20,686 nt of DNA, taken from positions 1 through 20,686 of IMG/VR virus record IMGVR_UViG_3300005537_000077. The stretch is one strand, 5' to 3'. Position 1 is the stretch's first letter, and every line of letters begins with the position of its first letter. This stretch comes from a virus. The notes under the pieces were generated by a model. That model was given only the letters and a program-made list of their open reading frames with translations. It searched no databases and had not been told where the DNA came from. The position numbers were made by a program, and so were the translations under genes. Shown piece after piece: positions 1-8,420 of this stretch.

Positions 1-405
1 GACTTCAGACATTCTTTTAGTAGTACCGAATATGTCACGACCCAATGCTTCACCAGCGGTAAGTTCGGGTTGAAATTCTTGATTATAGATAGGAGCATTA
101 GCGGAAGCTTTTTGATCGCCGTTTATCAATTGATACAATTTGGCTATCTGGTCAACTTGCTGTTGCTGCATCTGTTGCTTCATCAATGCGGCCTGTTGAC
201 GTCCTCTATTAGCAATCTCTGCCTGAATAAGTTGAGGGGGTAAATTAGCAAATTCTTGCGGATATCCAAGCGCTTGGAGACCTCTGCCAAGATTCTGTCT
301 CTGTATTTGCTGTAATTTATGCGATGCCAATTGTTCCAATCCAGAACCAATTGCTTCACCTAGGGGATGAGGAGTAGGAGTTAAATCCAATCGGGGTAAT
401 GCCAT
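1..405 (-). CDS. Glutamine-rich virion-associated protein, 3' end beyond window
   Basis: The frame is open from an ATG at 405 to the window edge, giving at least 135 residues with the C-terminus missing. The start overlaps the stop of the upstream gene by one base (TAATG), so the two are probably translationally coupled. The visible part starts MALPRLDLTPTPHPLGEAIG and is strongly helical and rich in Gln, Leu and Ala, with a Gln/Met-rich run near residues 75-92. There is no signal peptide or membrane segment. Being last in the tail-gene series, after the tail hub, and having this composition, it resembles the internal (ejection) proteins of podoviruses. That role is inferred from position and composition only, and I recognise no family domain. 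Confidence 0.75.
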   Translation of the reverse strand, partial: MALPRLDLTPTPHPLGEAIGSGLEQLASHKLQQIQRQNLGRGLQALGYPQEFANLPPQLIQAEIANRGRQQAALMKQQMQQQQVDQIAKLYQLINGDQKASANAPIYNQEFQPELTAGEALGRDIFGTTKRMSEV

Positions 406-1025
406 TAGATGCCTCCAAATTGTTGTGCGCCATATACTGATGCTGCCGCTGGAATTGCTCTATTTAAAGCGCCACCAATTAATCCTTGTTGTCCAGGAAC
501 AAATCCAGTTTGATACTGCGGAGTTAGCCCCTGTTGTAATTGCTGTAATCCGAACTGCCTATTCTGTTGCCCGTATCCTAATTTATGAGCCATAAGTTTT
601 TGCGCTAATCCCTGACCACCTGCCTGTAATCGTTTTACAAACTGTGGAGAGCTAGCCGCTGCTCCCGTACCAGCCGTAAATTGTTCTGAAATCTGCGGAA
701 TAATATTTTCCTGATAATCACGCAATATCTGATCACGCAACATATCAAATCCTTCATACGGATTGGCAAGATCATACTGTCCCGCATTCAATAATGAATG
801 AAGGGCTTGTTGTTGATATTGATTGTAAGGACTATAGGAATATTGTTGAGGATTAGATCCAAATAAATATTGCTTAACACTATCCCACCAGCTGCCTTGA
901 TTTTGATTTATGGGAGAGAATGATAATTGCGGGGCACCTTGTAATGACGCAAGGGATCCTTGTTGGGAACCCATCCCATTAGTTCCTAATAATCGATTGA
1001 TTTGTGGATTTTGCTCGAACGCCAT
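405..1025 (-). CDS. Gln/Gly-rich probable internal virion (ejection-type) protein
   Basis: The product is 206 residues, low complexity and rich in Gln, Gly, Tyr and Ser. Its N-terminal third is disordered-looking (Q/N/S/P), followed by a helical middle around residues 75-150 containing the segment YQENIIPQISEQFTAGTG and a Gln-rich tail. AGGGACGGT precedes the ATG at 1025. It lies 7 bases after the 178-residue gene and overlaps the next gene by one base. Small Gln/Ala/Gly-rich proteins downstream of the tail hub are often ejected into the cell with podovirus DNA. I infer that role from place and composition. No catalytic motif is visible. Confidence 0.75.
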   Translation of the reverse strand: MAFEQNPQINRLLGTNGMGSQQGSLASLQGAPQLSFSPINQNQGSWWDSVKQYLFGSNPQQYSYSPYNQYQQQALHSLLNAGQYDLANPYEGFDMLRDQILRDYQENIIPQISEQFTAGTGAAASSPQFVKRLQAGGQGLAQKLMAHKLGYGQQNRQFGLQQLQQGLTPQYQTGFVPGQQGLIGGALNRAIPAAASVYGAQQFGGI

Positions 1026-1032
1026 ACCGTCC

Positions 1033-1569
1033 CTAACTTTTTAAAAACTCTAAAATTACTAAGCACTTATTAAAAGTTACACCACTATTATTGTCGATAA
1101 CAACTTGTGTAAGATTTGCTCGTAGTGAAATATATGCACCAGCTCCCCCCGCAAATGGTATAGGATAAAAATTATTACCGGTATTATCGGTCGCCGTCCC
1201 GTATATACGGGTAAATGTCCAGGTGTTTGGATTAGGTATTCCGAGATTATGATTAACGCTTGTTACTCCGGCACCTAATGCACCGACATTTATTACAATC
1301 CTATACGCCTGCCTATAATCATTATTTACGTTACCAAGTATTGGAAAGAATAATTGTCCATTTAAAAACTGCGTTGTTACATAATAACCAGAATCTTTTA
1401 TATTGAGCGCTAATACAATATTGTTAAGATTTTGATACAAGCGGACCAGAAGTAATTTAAATTCCTCACTATTAACATCTACCTCACGGATTCGATTTGC
1501 TTCATAGACGTCGGTAGTGCTTACAAATAACCCCGTATCATTTTGCACATTCGGTAAAAATCCAGCCAT
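1033..1569 (-). CDS. Conserved podovirus tail/virion protein of unknown role
   Basis: The product is 178 residues. The N-terminal half is mixed helical (about residues 35-60, LLLVRLYQNLNNIVLALNIKD) and the C-terminal half is a predicted beta-rich domain with VTSVNHNLG, an aromatic TWTFTRIYGT strand and a final VILEFLK strand. The 'HNLG/HGI ... Y/F-T-x-I-Y-G ... V-x-L-E-Y/F-L-K' pattern is one I associate with small virion proteins next to tail hubs in uncultured podoviruses. No function is established. AAAGG lies 7 bases before the ATG at 1569. It follows the hub gene by 12 bases, and a structural role in the tail or its tip is likely. Confidence 0.8.
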   Translation of the reverse strand: MAGFLPNVQNDTGLFVSTTDVYEANRIREVDVNSEEFKLLLVRLYQNLNNIVLALNIKDSGYYVTTQFLNGQLFFPILGNVNNDYRQAYRIVINVGALGAGVTSVNHNLGIPNPNTWTFTRIYGTATDNTGNNFYPIPFAGGAGAYISLRANLTQVVIDNNSGVTFNKCLVILEFLKS

Positions 1570-1581
1570 AGCGATACCTTT

Positions 1582-3828
1582 CTATTGTAGACGGGCACTT
1601 GTTGGAGTAGTGTGGAAAATCATGCTATGCAGTTGAAATTGTGACTCTCGTACTTGGACACTTCTCATCTGGGTATCATTTAATTGCATATTTAATTGAA
1701 TAAATTCACCATCCGCTTGCAAATAATAGGGATGCCACAATTGAGAGGCATTTTGTTCAAATGGTATCGTTGCATAAGGAAACGTTTCTAGCGTCCCCGT
1801 CCCAAGGAGCGATCCAGTACCTGATATATCGTTACTATCAGCGAGCATAGAATTGTCTGCTGTAGAAACAAAGAAATCAATTTGTATTTGTCCAAATTGC
1901 GTCCTATCTACAAGAAAATCTACTTTCGATACGTACGAGTTACGTCCCTGCTGCATATAGAAATTATACTGTTTACTTAATAATTGTGGATTACTTACTC
2001 GTGCTAGCGTTCCGCCACCTCTATAAGTGCCAGCTATTATTGTTCCACTGAGATCTTGATACAAGATGGTAAACGAATTTGGAGTGGAAGCGGTATCACC
2101 AAGTACCGGGAATATTTTTCCATTCAAAAGCGTTAGATTCCCACTGCCAGTTATACCATCAAAATAAATATAATCACCTTGTCTTAAATTATGATTAATA
2201 GAAGTTATGGTGATTATATTACTCCCCGGAGACGTAATAGTAATATCAGTAATTTGTAATGAAGCGGCATTAATAGGAACTTCTGGGTCTATAATGAATG
2301 TCCAACCCTGTTGATTACCAGCGGCAACTTGTCTAAAAAGAGCTTGTAAATAACCCGAATCCCACGTTTCATCATCATCCCACGTGATAGTGGTAGAATT
2401 CCATCGAATTCCATTGGGCGTTGGTTGAAAATAACCAAATGCGGTGAAGCTATCATCATTAAATGACCACGTTCCATTCTTATAATTATATACAAGCACT
2501 CGGTTAGGAAATGGAAATGCGCTACTCGCTGTCTCATCGGGGAATGTCCAATAAACCATTTCTACAGAATAATCTCGAATGCCGTAGACGCGCTCGATGC
2601 CAGCATCGGAATTATGAATCTTAAATACTTCATCAGGAATCTTTTCATCAATACGCTCCACATTTGTACCGGTACATGCCATTACTCCTACATTTCCTAC
2701 ACCAATTGCTACTTTATCAAAAGGAACTACGGAGAACGTAGACTCAACCCCGAGTTCAGTATTAATCTGCTGCCACGCAAAGGGAGCTTGTTGATTACCG
2801 GTGTAAACAATTTCCCACGTAGATTCTTCTAAGAAAACAATCAATCGATCTTTAACAAATTCAACGGTGACAATGGCTTCCATAGTTGGGCAATCTAACC
2901 CAGAACCATTCTGTTGGGTATCTTGATCCCACGCGTTCATACCCAGCGGAGAAACATTCGATGGTCCTGAATAACGCATGCGATTAGCATATTGAATATT
3001 ACCGGTTCCATCCGAATTACCTTCCCAAATATTAAAGGCAAGTAATCTGTTTTTAAATGGAACAAGAATGCGCGCAGCGTTCATATATAAAGAAGAGCCA
3101 CTACTGATTAAAGGTTGAAAATTATCCCAATTATTATTAAATAAAAATCTCATGAAATTAGGTTCAGTTTCATTAAAATTAGTAACGAAAAGAACGTAAT
3201 TAGAGGCATCCACGCCCACCCATGTCGTAAACCAGAAAAATTGAGAATTACTTCCCGTCCATGTCGCTGCGCCAGGGGTAACTTCTCCGTCGATTCTTTC
3301 CCACCCGCCATTATATTGATACGCATAGATCGTATCGAATGCTATCAATGGTTCATCATCAATAATGGCATTCTGAAAGGTGGCCATTCCCATAACGGGT
3401 AAAGCCGGGTACCAATAAACGGCAGTCGTCGCCGCTGATCCAGTAAAAACAAAGGAGCCGGTAGAGGTGTTAAATGTTGCCGTCGTAGCAGTGCCATCAA
3501 TAAGTAAATTAGCGGGAGTGCCTAAAGCATTAACCGTGAAAAAGTTCTGTCCGATAGAAAACATCTGACCGATAGCGCCGGCCATCGCTGGAACAGTCCC
3601 TGATAAAGCACCCGTATTATTCGTGGTGCCTACATTGACCCGTAACCGAGTTAAATCCTGAGTGTTATCAAGCCAACGTGATCCAAATCGTTTTCTTATT
3701 CTGCCACGCCATGCATATGCATTATTAAGCGATGCAAAGGCTTCATCGGTAATCATGAAAGGCTTTACATTGCGTTGTAAACCAGACTTATCATCAAACG
3801 GAGCAATAAAAAAACGATCCATTGGCAT
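1582..3828 (-). CDS. Tail hub/nozzle protein (P22 gp10 / T7 gp12-like)
   Basis: This is a 748-residue beta-rich protein, within the usual range for podovirus tail hub or packaged-DNA-stabilisation proteins. The N-terminus (residues about 25-55) has the family-typical stretch in which a residue series 'LNNAYAWRGRIRKRFGSRWL' leads into the first blades. The middle has repeated aromatic beta strands of propeller type, including FFWFTTW, RLLAFNIWEGN and RLIVFLEESTWEIVYTGN. Around residues 540-600 is an inserted beta domain with NHNLRQGDYIYF and LLNGKIFPV that resembles modules in the decoration-like genes upstream. AGGA lies 7 bases before the ATG at 3828. It follows the fibre-like gene almost without gap. 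The protein should form the ring closing the tail and retaining packaged DNA. The family is inferred by pattern recognition, not search. Confidence 0.85.
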   Translation of the reverse strand: MPMDRFFIAPFDDKSGLQRNVKPFMITDEAFASLNNAYAWRGRIRKRFGSRWLDNTQDLTRLRVNVGTTNNTGALSGTVPAMAGAIGQMFSIGQNFFTVNALGTPANLLIDGTATTATFNTSTGSFVFTGSAATTAVYWYPALPVMGMATFQNAIIDDEPLIAFDTIYAYQYNGGWERIDGEVTPGAATWTGSNSQFFWFTTWVGVDASNYVLFVTNFNETEPNFMRFLFNNNWDNFQPLISSGSSLYMNAARILVPFKNRLLAFNIWEGNSDGTGNIQYANRMRYSGPSNVSPLGMNAWDQDTQQNGSGLDCPTMEAIVTVEFVKDRLIVFLEESTWEIVYTGNQQAPFAWQQINTELGVESTFSVVPFDKVAIGVGNVGVMACTGTNVERIDEKIPDEVFKIHNSDAGIERVYGIRDYSVEMVYWTFPDETASSAFPFPNRVLVYNYKNGTWSFNDDSFTAFGYFQPTPNGIRWNSTTITWDDDETWDSGYLQALFRQVAAGNQQGWTFIIDPEVPINAASLQITDITITSPGSNIITITSINHNLRQGDYIYFDGITGSGNLTLLNGKIFPVLGDTASTPNSFTILYQDLSGTIIAGTYRGGGTLARVSNPQLLSKQYNFYMQQGRNSYVSKVDFLVDRTQFGQIQIDFFVSTADNSMLADSNDISGTGSLLGTGTLETFPYATIPFEQNASQLWHPYYLQADGEFIQLNMQLNDTQMRSVQVRESQFQLHSMIFHTTPTSARLQ

Positions 3829-3829
3829 G

Positions 3830-4414
3830 TTAGAATCCTACGGTAAACCACATGAACTGAACCTGAGCACCATTATTATTAACATTAAAATTAGCATTTC
3901 CCATGAATCCAAAAGGAGCGATAGTCGTTAACTGAGGAGATACGGCGGTGAAAACATTGGTCACGGTGTATTGCGTCAACTGAACGCTCATAATCGAATT
4001 AACATAGGGGATAGTAAGAGGAATAAGGGTAACGGCATTCGCATTCGCCGTCGACGTTCCCCATTGTAACGTTATACCGGAAGGTAATGTGGTATAACCA
4101 TTACCCCCGGAAATAAACGCTTGTCTCTGTGAAGCAGTGACAGGGTATGTAGTACCAGCCGCATTCGTAAAGTAGAGCTGATTAACACCAGAGACGGGAT
4201 CAAGAAAATTATAAAGACCAACCTCACCCGCGAGAAAGGTAGGAGTCGATCCCTGAACTGGAAAAGTGACCTTATTATGTTTACCTTGGCCGCTCAAATT
4301 ATACGACACGTGGTCTACTGAAAACGCAGAATCAATCGTGCTAAAGTTAGATCGTATAAGTGGTTGTGTAAGTGCAAGCGTCTGTCCGGCTTGTGGGACG
4401 TCGTTAAGTGCCAT
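3830..4414 (-). CDS. Small tail-fibre-like protein with gp53-type C-terminal domain
   Basis: The product is 194 residues. The N-terminal part (residues 1-70) contains the virion-anchoring-like sequence ALNDVPQAGQTLALTQPLIR followed by SNFSTIDSAFSVDHVSYN and GKHNKVTFP, a pattern common in short fibre-like proteins of uncultured podoviruses. The C-terminal half has LPSGITLQWGT and then alternating hydrophobic strands ending in QFMWFTVGF, typical of the gp53-like tail-fibre C-terminal fold ('LPSGlilQWG'). A strong AAGGAG lies 6 bases before the ATG at 4414. It sits between the tail adaptor and the hub. It probably forms a short receptor-binding or accessory fibre. At 194 residues it is far shorter than enzymatic tailspikes, and no endoglycosidase region is seen. 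Confidence 0.8.
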   Translation of the reverse strand: MALNDVPQAGQTLALTQPLIRSNFSTIDSAFSVDHVSYNLSGQGKHNKVTFPVQGSTPTFLAGEVGLYNFLDPVSGVNQLYFTNAAGTTYPVTASQRQAFISGGNGYTTLPSGITLQWGTSTANANAVTLIPLTIPYVNSIMSVQLTQYTVTNVFTAVSPQLTTIAPFGFMGNANFNVNNNGAQVQFMWFTVGF

Positions 4415-4423
4415 TATATCTCC

Positions 4424-5500
4424 TTAGAATGGGAAGTTTGCTGATCCATTAGCCCACGGCCAACCATAACTTTTCCCGGTAGTGTAAATAGTAACGGTGC
4501 GTTCATTAGTCTGCTGAGTGAGCGATGTTCTATTTACCAAATTCATCTGTTTCATATATTCCGGCATGATCATACCAACCGAATCCATGTCCATACGATC
4601 TTCAAATATTTTCTTCGAAGCTCCATATGCAATGAATTGCCACCATTGTTCTATCTGTGGTGAAGCATTAGCGTCTAATAGTTCGGTAGGTCGTATATCA
4701 GCTTCTATTTGAACTGAATAGGACTTGTCGGGAACTGGTCGTAAAGTAAATTGATTGTCGTAATACAAACAACTAATCGGTAATCCTGCTACATACGGAA
4801 TATATTCTGCCCAGAGAGGATTATTGATACTATTCATCGTATTGGTTGGAAACGATACGGTAAAAGCTCCCGTCTGGTAATTAATAGTTCCTAAATTAGA
4901 AGTAGATGTAGGAATCTGATTTGGTATATCGAGAAGACCTATCGTATTAGACGGATTAATTGATGCATATGTCTGAGGGTAATCTACTACCTGCATCGCA
5001 ATGCCATCAACATCAAGCATCGTTAACAATAATGAGTTCTGTTGTATCGCGCCCCCGTTTGGGCCATTAGCGTTTGGAAATTGGGGGAATGTATTAATGA
5101 CACCACTAAAAGGACCAGTGTTGCCATCGCCAGTAATAAGGGTATTGACGACTGAATTTGTTTGGGGCCACTGACCATAAAAAACATCTCTCCACTGAGT
5201 GTAGAATGCTGGTATACCCGCAATAAAAAGCGGCGGATGTACTGCTATATATTTATTTTTAAAATTAAATAAGGGATCAAGCGGATTCGTAGTATTCGTC
5301 TGATACACATCAACGCCGGGCTGCGTGTAAAACGTTAACGTTGTACGTAATGAAAATAACCGCAAATGCTCAGGAAAGTCATAAAGAACAAAGGTGTTAA
5401 TGTATTGATCTATATCAGCATCAGAAAGTTGAGCGGTCGATGGTGATCGTGTAAGTCTGCGAGTCTTTGTTCTAATCGCCTGTAACGTACTATCTGCCAT
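4424..5500 (-). CDS. Head-to-tail adaptor/connector-type protein
   Basis: The product is 358 residues. The N-terminus is helical (MADSTLQAIRTKTRRLTRSP, then LSDADIDQYINTFVLYDFPEHLR), the layout of small head-completion adaptors that dock under the portal. A long beta-rich middle follows (about 55-265), then a helical stretch IEQWWQFIAYGASKKIFEDR and DSVGMIMPEYMKQMNLVNR near 285-325, with a Gly/Trp/Asn C-terminus. AGGA precedes the ATG at 5500 by 7 bases, and the spacing to the neighbours is 9 bases on each side. It lies between capsid-completion genes and the tail hub, where podoviruses usually encode the tail adaptor. The function is inferred from topology and position; I cannot name a specific domain family with certainty. 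Confidence 0.78.
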   Translation of the reverse strand: MADSTLQAIRTKTRRLTRSPSTAQLSDADIDQYINTFVLYDFPEHLRLFSLRTTLTFYTQPGVDVYQTNTTNPLDPLFNFKNKYIAVHPPLFIAGIPAFYTQWRDVFYGQWPQTNSVVNTLITGDGNTGPFSGVINTFPQFPNANGPNGGAIQQNSLLLTMLDVDGIAMQVVDYPQTYASINPSNTIGLLDIPNQIPTSTSNLGTINYQTGAFTVSFPTNTMNSINNPLWAEYIPYVAGLPISCLYYDNQFTLRPVPDKSYSVQIEADIRPTELLDANASPQIEQWWQFIAYGASKKIFEDRMDMDSVGMIMPEYMKQMNLVNRTSLTQQTNERTVTIYTTGKSYGWPWANGSANFPF

Positions 5501-5509
5501 CTTACTTTC

Positions 5510-5878
5510 CTAAAATTGAGGGGTTAATACATTCACAAAAGACTGTGTCAGTATGTCCGCATCTTCACCAACCGGTACAACTTGAGCCGGTGTATAAATA
5601 CTACCAGGTTGTGGCGAAGGAACCACAAAAGGATCAAAATTGGTACTGTCTATATTCATCGTAAAAGTAGTAGAGCCAGTTACCAAGATTGATCCTTGTA
5701 CATCGTTAAGAATTTCCATACCAAAATACTGCGGTATCTTTATACGAACAATAAGTCCGGACAAATAAGAATGAGCAAATGATGTGGTAACCTGCAGAGG
5801 AAATGCATTGGTTATAGCAACAATATCGCGAACCGCCGGCATAAACGTAGGATTTTGTATCGCCCCATAATATGGCAT
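5510..5878 (-). CDS. Small head protein homologous to the C-terminal domain of the decoration-like gene
   Basis: The product is 122 residues, a single beta-rich domain with no signal peptide. It aligns across nearly its whole length with about residues 185-295 of the 343-residue product encoded at 6425-7456. Both have H-x5-G-x-I/V-R, YGM/FGM, L-x-x-V-Q, a T/D-rich FTM-I-D or ITV-D-V-D strand, F-x-x-F, and the near-identical block TPAQVVPVGE. GAGGA lies 4 bases before the ATG at 5878. This looks like an old domain duplication within the operon, giving either a second capsid-decoration protein or a head-tail-joining protein. The homology is seen directly in the sequence. The function is an inference. 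Confidence 0.82.
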   Translation of the reverse strand: MPYYGAIQNPTFMPAVRDIVAITNAFPLQVTTSFAHSYLSGLIVRIKIPQYFGMEILNDVQGSILVTGSTTFTMNIDSTNFDPFVVPSPQPGSIYTPAQVVPVGEDADILTQSFVNVLTPQF

Positions 5879-5897
5879 AAATTCCTCTACAAATTAT

Positions 5898-6365
5898 TTA
5901 AGATACTCGAGTCGTCACTTCAACCAATCCTGATGGTGCTATATCGTCGTCCATAAATTCAAGCGATCTAAATTCACAACGCGGAACCTTATTGGCAATC
6001 TGCATCTTCTCCGGGGATTGCAATGATCCATCATTAACCGCTGCATGAACCGTCATTCCATGACCCGTCATATCGCCCAATTGCTGATCCAATCGCTTAT
6101 ATTCCATATAGTGCACATTATTATTAAGATGACGCGCTACCATACGAGGTAATTTATATTTGCCACCATCAGTTAATTCATACGCCTTATAATCATCCTG
6201 TGCGTATTTTTTAAAGCGGAATCGCAATGTTCCTTTTGGATGTTCTATATAACGGAAAATGCCCGTCACTAATTCATTGTCACGATCATGTTGCGCTTCA
6301 AGCTTTTTAGCCAATTCTATCTTGTTTAACTTTTTCTCATCTTTTCGTTCGATTATTTGAGCCAT
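5898..6365 (-). CDS. Conserved small structural protein of unknown function, basic N-terminus
   Basis: The frame could start at 6419, but that ATG has no ribosome site and the region between holds a 26-base perfect palindrome. The ATG at 6365 has GGGAG 5 bases upstream and gives 155 residues starting MAQIIERKDEKKLNKIELAK. The product is charged: a helical basic N-terminus, then GTLRFRFKKYAQDDYKAYELTDGG with a PRMVARHLNNNVHYMEYKRL segment, and an acidic C-terminus (EFMDDDIAP). No signal, membrane segment or catalytic motif is visible. It sits between two homologous beta-rich head proteins, so a head-completion or assembly role is likely. I do not recognise a characterised family. Confidence 0.78.
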   Translation of the reverse strand: MAQIIERKDEKKLNKIELAKKLEAQHDRDNELVTGIFRYIEHPKGTLRFRFKKYAQDDYKAYELTDGGKYKLPRMVARHLNNNVHYMEYKRLDQQLGDMTGHGMTVHAAVNDGSLQSPEKMQIANKVPRCEFRSLEFMDDDIAPSGLVEVTTRVS

Positions 6366-6380
6366 AATATCTCCCAGGAA

Positions 6381-6406
6381 GGATGAGGTATGATCATACC
6401 TCATCC
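6381..6406 (-). promoter_or_regulatory. 26-base perfect palindrome between gene and ribosome site
   Basis: The sequence GGATGAGGTATGA is followed at once by its exact reverse complement, with no spacer. It lies in the 59-base gap between the 343- and 155-residue genes. On the minus strand its end is 7 bases before the GGGAG of the next gene and there is no U-run, so it is not a classical terminator. As RNA it would fold into an 11-bp stem with a 4-base loop. Possible roles are an RNase processing or mRNA-stability hairpin, a translation modulator, or a DNA operator. Confidence 0.8.
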
Positions 6407-6424
6407 AACTATTATTCATTTCTA

Positions 6425-7456
6425 TTAAGCGCCGCCACTAAATGATTTACCAGCTACCCAGTAAATCACGTCGTCATCAGCACCGCCTGGATGATCAGCG
6501 CCACCCGTAAGGGATATGCCAATAAATCCAAGGTTAACTTCCGAATCACCAAGAATATTGGTGCCAGAAGCAATCGCTTGAGCCGTATTTTCACCAACAG
6601 GAACTACCTGTGCTGGTGTATGAACTGGATCAGCTGAAAGAGGCCACAAGAAAGTACCAAATGATGTTGTATCAACATCTACGGTGATAGTATTGGTAAA
6701 TCCATCATTATCCGCTTCGTTAATCGCAACGATTGTTGCCTGAACGCCATCAAGTTGTGCCATTCCGTATGATCTTGCATTCACTGTTGGAACAACGAAT
6801 CGTATTACTTGTCCTACGGTAAAGTTATGATTCACCGTTAAAGTAACAATAGATTGTGTTGTCGTAGTAGCCGGCACAATGTTAGCTATTAACCGTGTCG
6901 GTGGATAAAAGTATGGATCATATGGAATCATACGATACGTACCCGTAGTACCCGCAACACTATTCATAGCAACAACCGTATTAAGGTATGCAAGTGTGAA
7001 ACTTGTATTAGCTACAATAGTTCCAACGGTATAATCAAGACCACCAAGCTGCTTTGCGCTCAACGTGCTAAATATGCGCACGATAGAACCAGTTACTAAT
7101 CCTGCAGTATTACCTGTTGAGACAACAGGAGGTGTCGCAGCAGAAATAGCAGTAATAGCGATACTTGGTCCTGGAACGTTAAGCGTATTATTAACAAGGC
7201 TAAATCCGCCCGTTGTTAAGTACTGCGATAAATTAGCCGCGTTCGCTGCATTAGATTTGAAATAGGCAATCATAGCTCCTTGTGGAAAACCACGTTGCCA
7301 GTAATATTGGACCCCTACAGCCGTTGTCTGATTAGCTGCCATTTGGGTAATGTTATATACATTTATCCAATCGACATCAGCGCGTATCTGCAGAATTTTG
7401 GTTGTGCCATCTGAAGTAAAAGAACCCTGATTTGTTCCTGAAAAAACTACACTCAT
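6425..7456 (-). CDS. Probable capsid decoration/head fibre-type protein
   Basis: The product is 343 residues and Thr/Ala/Val/Gly-rich, composed of beta strands in at least three parts: residues 1-90 (including DVDWINVYNITQ and QYYWQRGFPQGAMIAYFKS), 95-175 (repeated V-T-G-S-I-V-R-I-F type strands) and 185-295 (NHNFTVGQVIRF, YGMAQLDGVQATI, TPAQVVPVGE). A Gly-rich tail follows. The third part is duplicated as the free-standing 122-residue gene at 5510-5878. AAAGGAGG lies 5 bases before the ATG at 7456. It follows the capsid gene by 10 bases, the classical place for a decoration or cement protein. There is no signal peptide. The assignment rests on position and fold type. A minor capsid or head-fibre protein is the main alternative. 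Confidence 0.8.
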   Translation of the reverse strand: MSVVFSGTNQGSFTSDGTTKILQIRADVDWINVYNITQMAANQTTAVGVQYYWQRGFPQGAMIAYFKSNAANAANLSQYLTTGGFSLVNNTLNVPGPSIAITAISAATPPVVSTGNTAGLVTGSIVRIFSTLSAKQLGGLDYTVGTIVANTSFTLAYLNTVVAMNSVAGTTGTYRMIPYDPYFYPPTRLIANIVPATTTTQSIVTLTVNHNFTVGQVIRFVVPTVNARSYGMAQLDGVQATIVAINEADNDGFTNTITVDVDTTSFGTFLWPLSADPVHTPAQVVPVGENTAQAIASGTNILGDSEVNLGFIGISLTGGADHPGGADDDVIYWVAGKSFSGGA

Positions 7457-7466
7457 GAGTCCTCCT

Positions 7467-8420
7467 TTAACTATTTAAGGTGCAAAGCATTTGTGTAATC
7501 CACAAATCATTCAGCACGCGGGTGACTTCAGCCATCGTGTATCCGATAGTAACGTTCTGATACAGAGCATCAGAAAATTCAGGCCCACGATACAAAATGC
7601 GTGCAGAAAAATTATCTTGGTATACACAACCAACCGCCTCAAGACCTTGAACAAACACTGAGTAAACAGAGTTTCCTAAAGCAGAAGCGTTTGGACGAAT
7701 AAGTCCCTGACTGGATAAGAAGAAGCGTACGTTATTGACGCAACCCCATTCAGCACCTACTTTAGCGCCTGACTGGTTTGGATAGTTCCACTTTGGCGTA
7801 AAGTTATTAACGTTATTAAGATCTTTGGACAAATTAGTATGACCCATCGCGATATATGCTTCACGAACAGGTGCTGTACCAAATCTATCTTCACCGATCT
7901 GACGATCAAGAATCATCCATGCGTCATTTGATAAAAGACCCATGGTAACTTCATCAATATCAGAAAGAGAAATATTAGTTGGCGAATCACCGTTAGTACC
8001 ACCCGTACAGGTGTACTGTGACGCAGATGCTGCAAGAGCATCACGCGATAGCTGATCTTCCGTCATACGCATCGAAAGACCCATCAACTCAGCAACTTCT
8101 GTCAAAACCATGTCTTGGTTTTGTAGGAAAACTCGCTGGTTAATGGCCGAATAAAGACCGTAGATCGATACGGTAGCATCAATATCAACACGATTTAATG
8201 GTGTCGATGGAATTGGTTCCCCATCAGGAGATAAAGGAACTGGCGCTGTTGGTAGACGATCATAACGGGACATACGTAACGTAGTACCGCCCTTAGCAGG
8301 TAAATGCTTTGTCACCGCACCTAATTTATGAATAAGACGCGGCGTTCTTACCGCCAACAATACATCATCGGCGGTCTGCAATACCTCTGGTGGTAAATTG
8401 CTTGGACTATTAATAGGCAT
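7467..8420 (-). CDS. Major capsid protein, N4-gp56-like
   Basis: The product is 317 residues, the subunit of the icosahedral shell. The N-terminal region has the LLAVRTPRLIHKLGAVTKHL segment, then GGTTLRMSRYDRLP and a beta-hairpin-like loop (PLSPDGEPIPSTPL). Next come VSIYGLYSAINQRVF and a long helix around residues 105-130 (MVLTEVAELMGLSMRMTEDQ). This succession (Lys/Gly-Gly-x-T-x-x-x-R/S-R-x, P-L-x-x-G, Y-G-x-Y, helix with E-x-x-x-L-x-x-D-x-x-R-D) is the signature of N4-gp56-family capsid proteins of HK97 fold. TAGGAG precedes the ATG at 8420. The gene follows scaffold with an unusually long 294-base gap holding a terminator, a promoter and a leader. Its strong separate transcription fits the need for many copies. 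Confidence 0.9.
   Translation of the reverse strand: MPINSPSNLPPEVLQTADDVLLAVRTPRLIHKLGAVTKHLPAKGGTTLRMSRYDRLPTAPVPLSPDGEPIPSTPLNRVDIDATVSIYGLYSAINQRVFLQNQDMVLTEVAELMGLSMRMTEDQLSRDALAASASQYTCTGGTNGDSPTNISLSDIDEVTMGLLSNDAWMILDRQIGEDRFGTAPVREAYIAMGHTNLSKDLNNVNNFTPKWNYPNQSGAKVGAEWGCVNNVRFFLSSQGLIRPNASALGNSVYSVFVQGLEAVGCVYQDNFSARILYRGPEFSDALYQNVTIGYTMAEVTRVLNDLWITQMLCTLNS

Noticed and set aside
6366-6419. Upstream ATG extending the 155-residue gene by 18 residues
   Set aside because: No ribosome site, and the extension would be encoded by the perfect palindrome. The internal ATG has a strong site.
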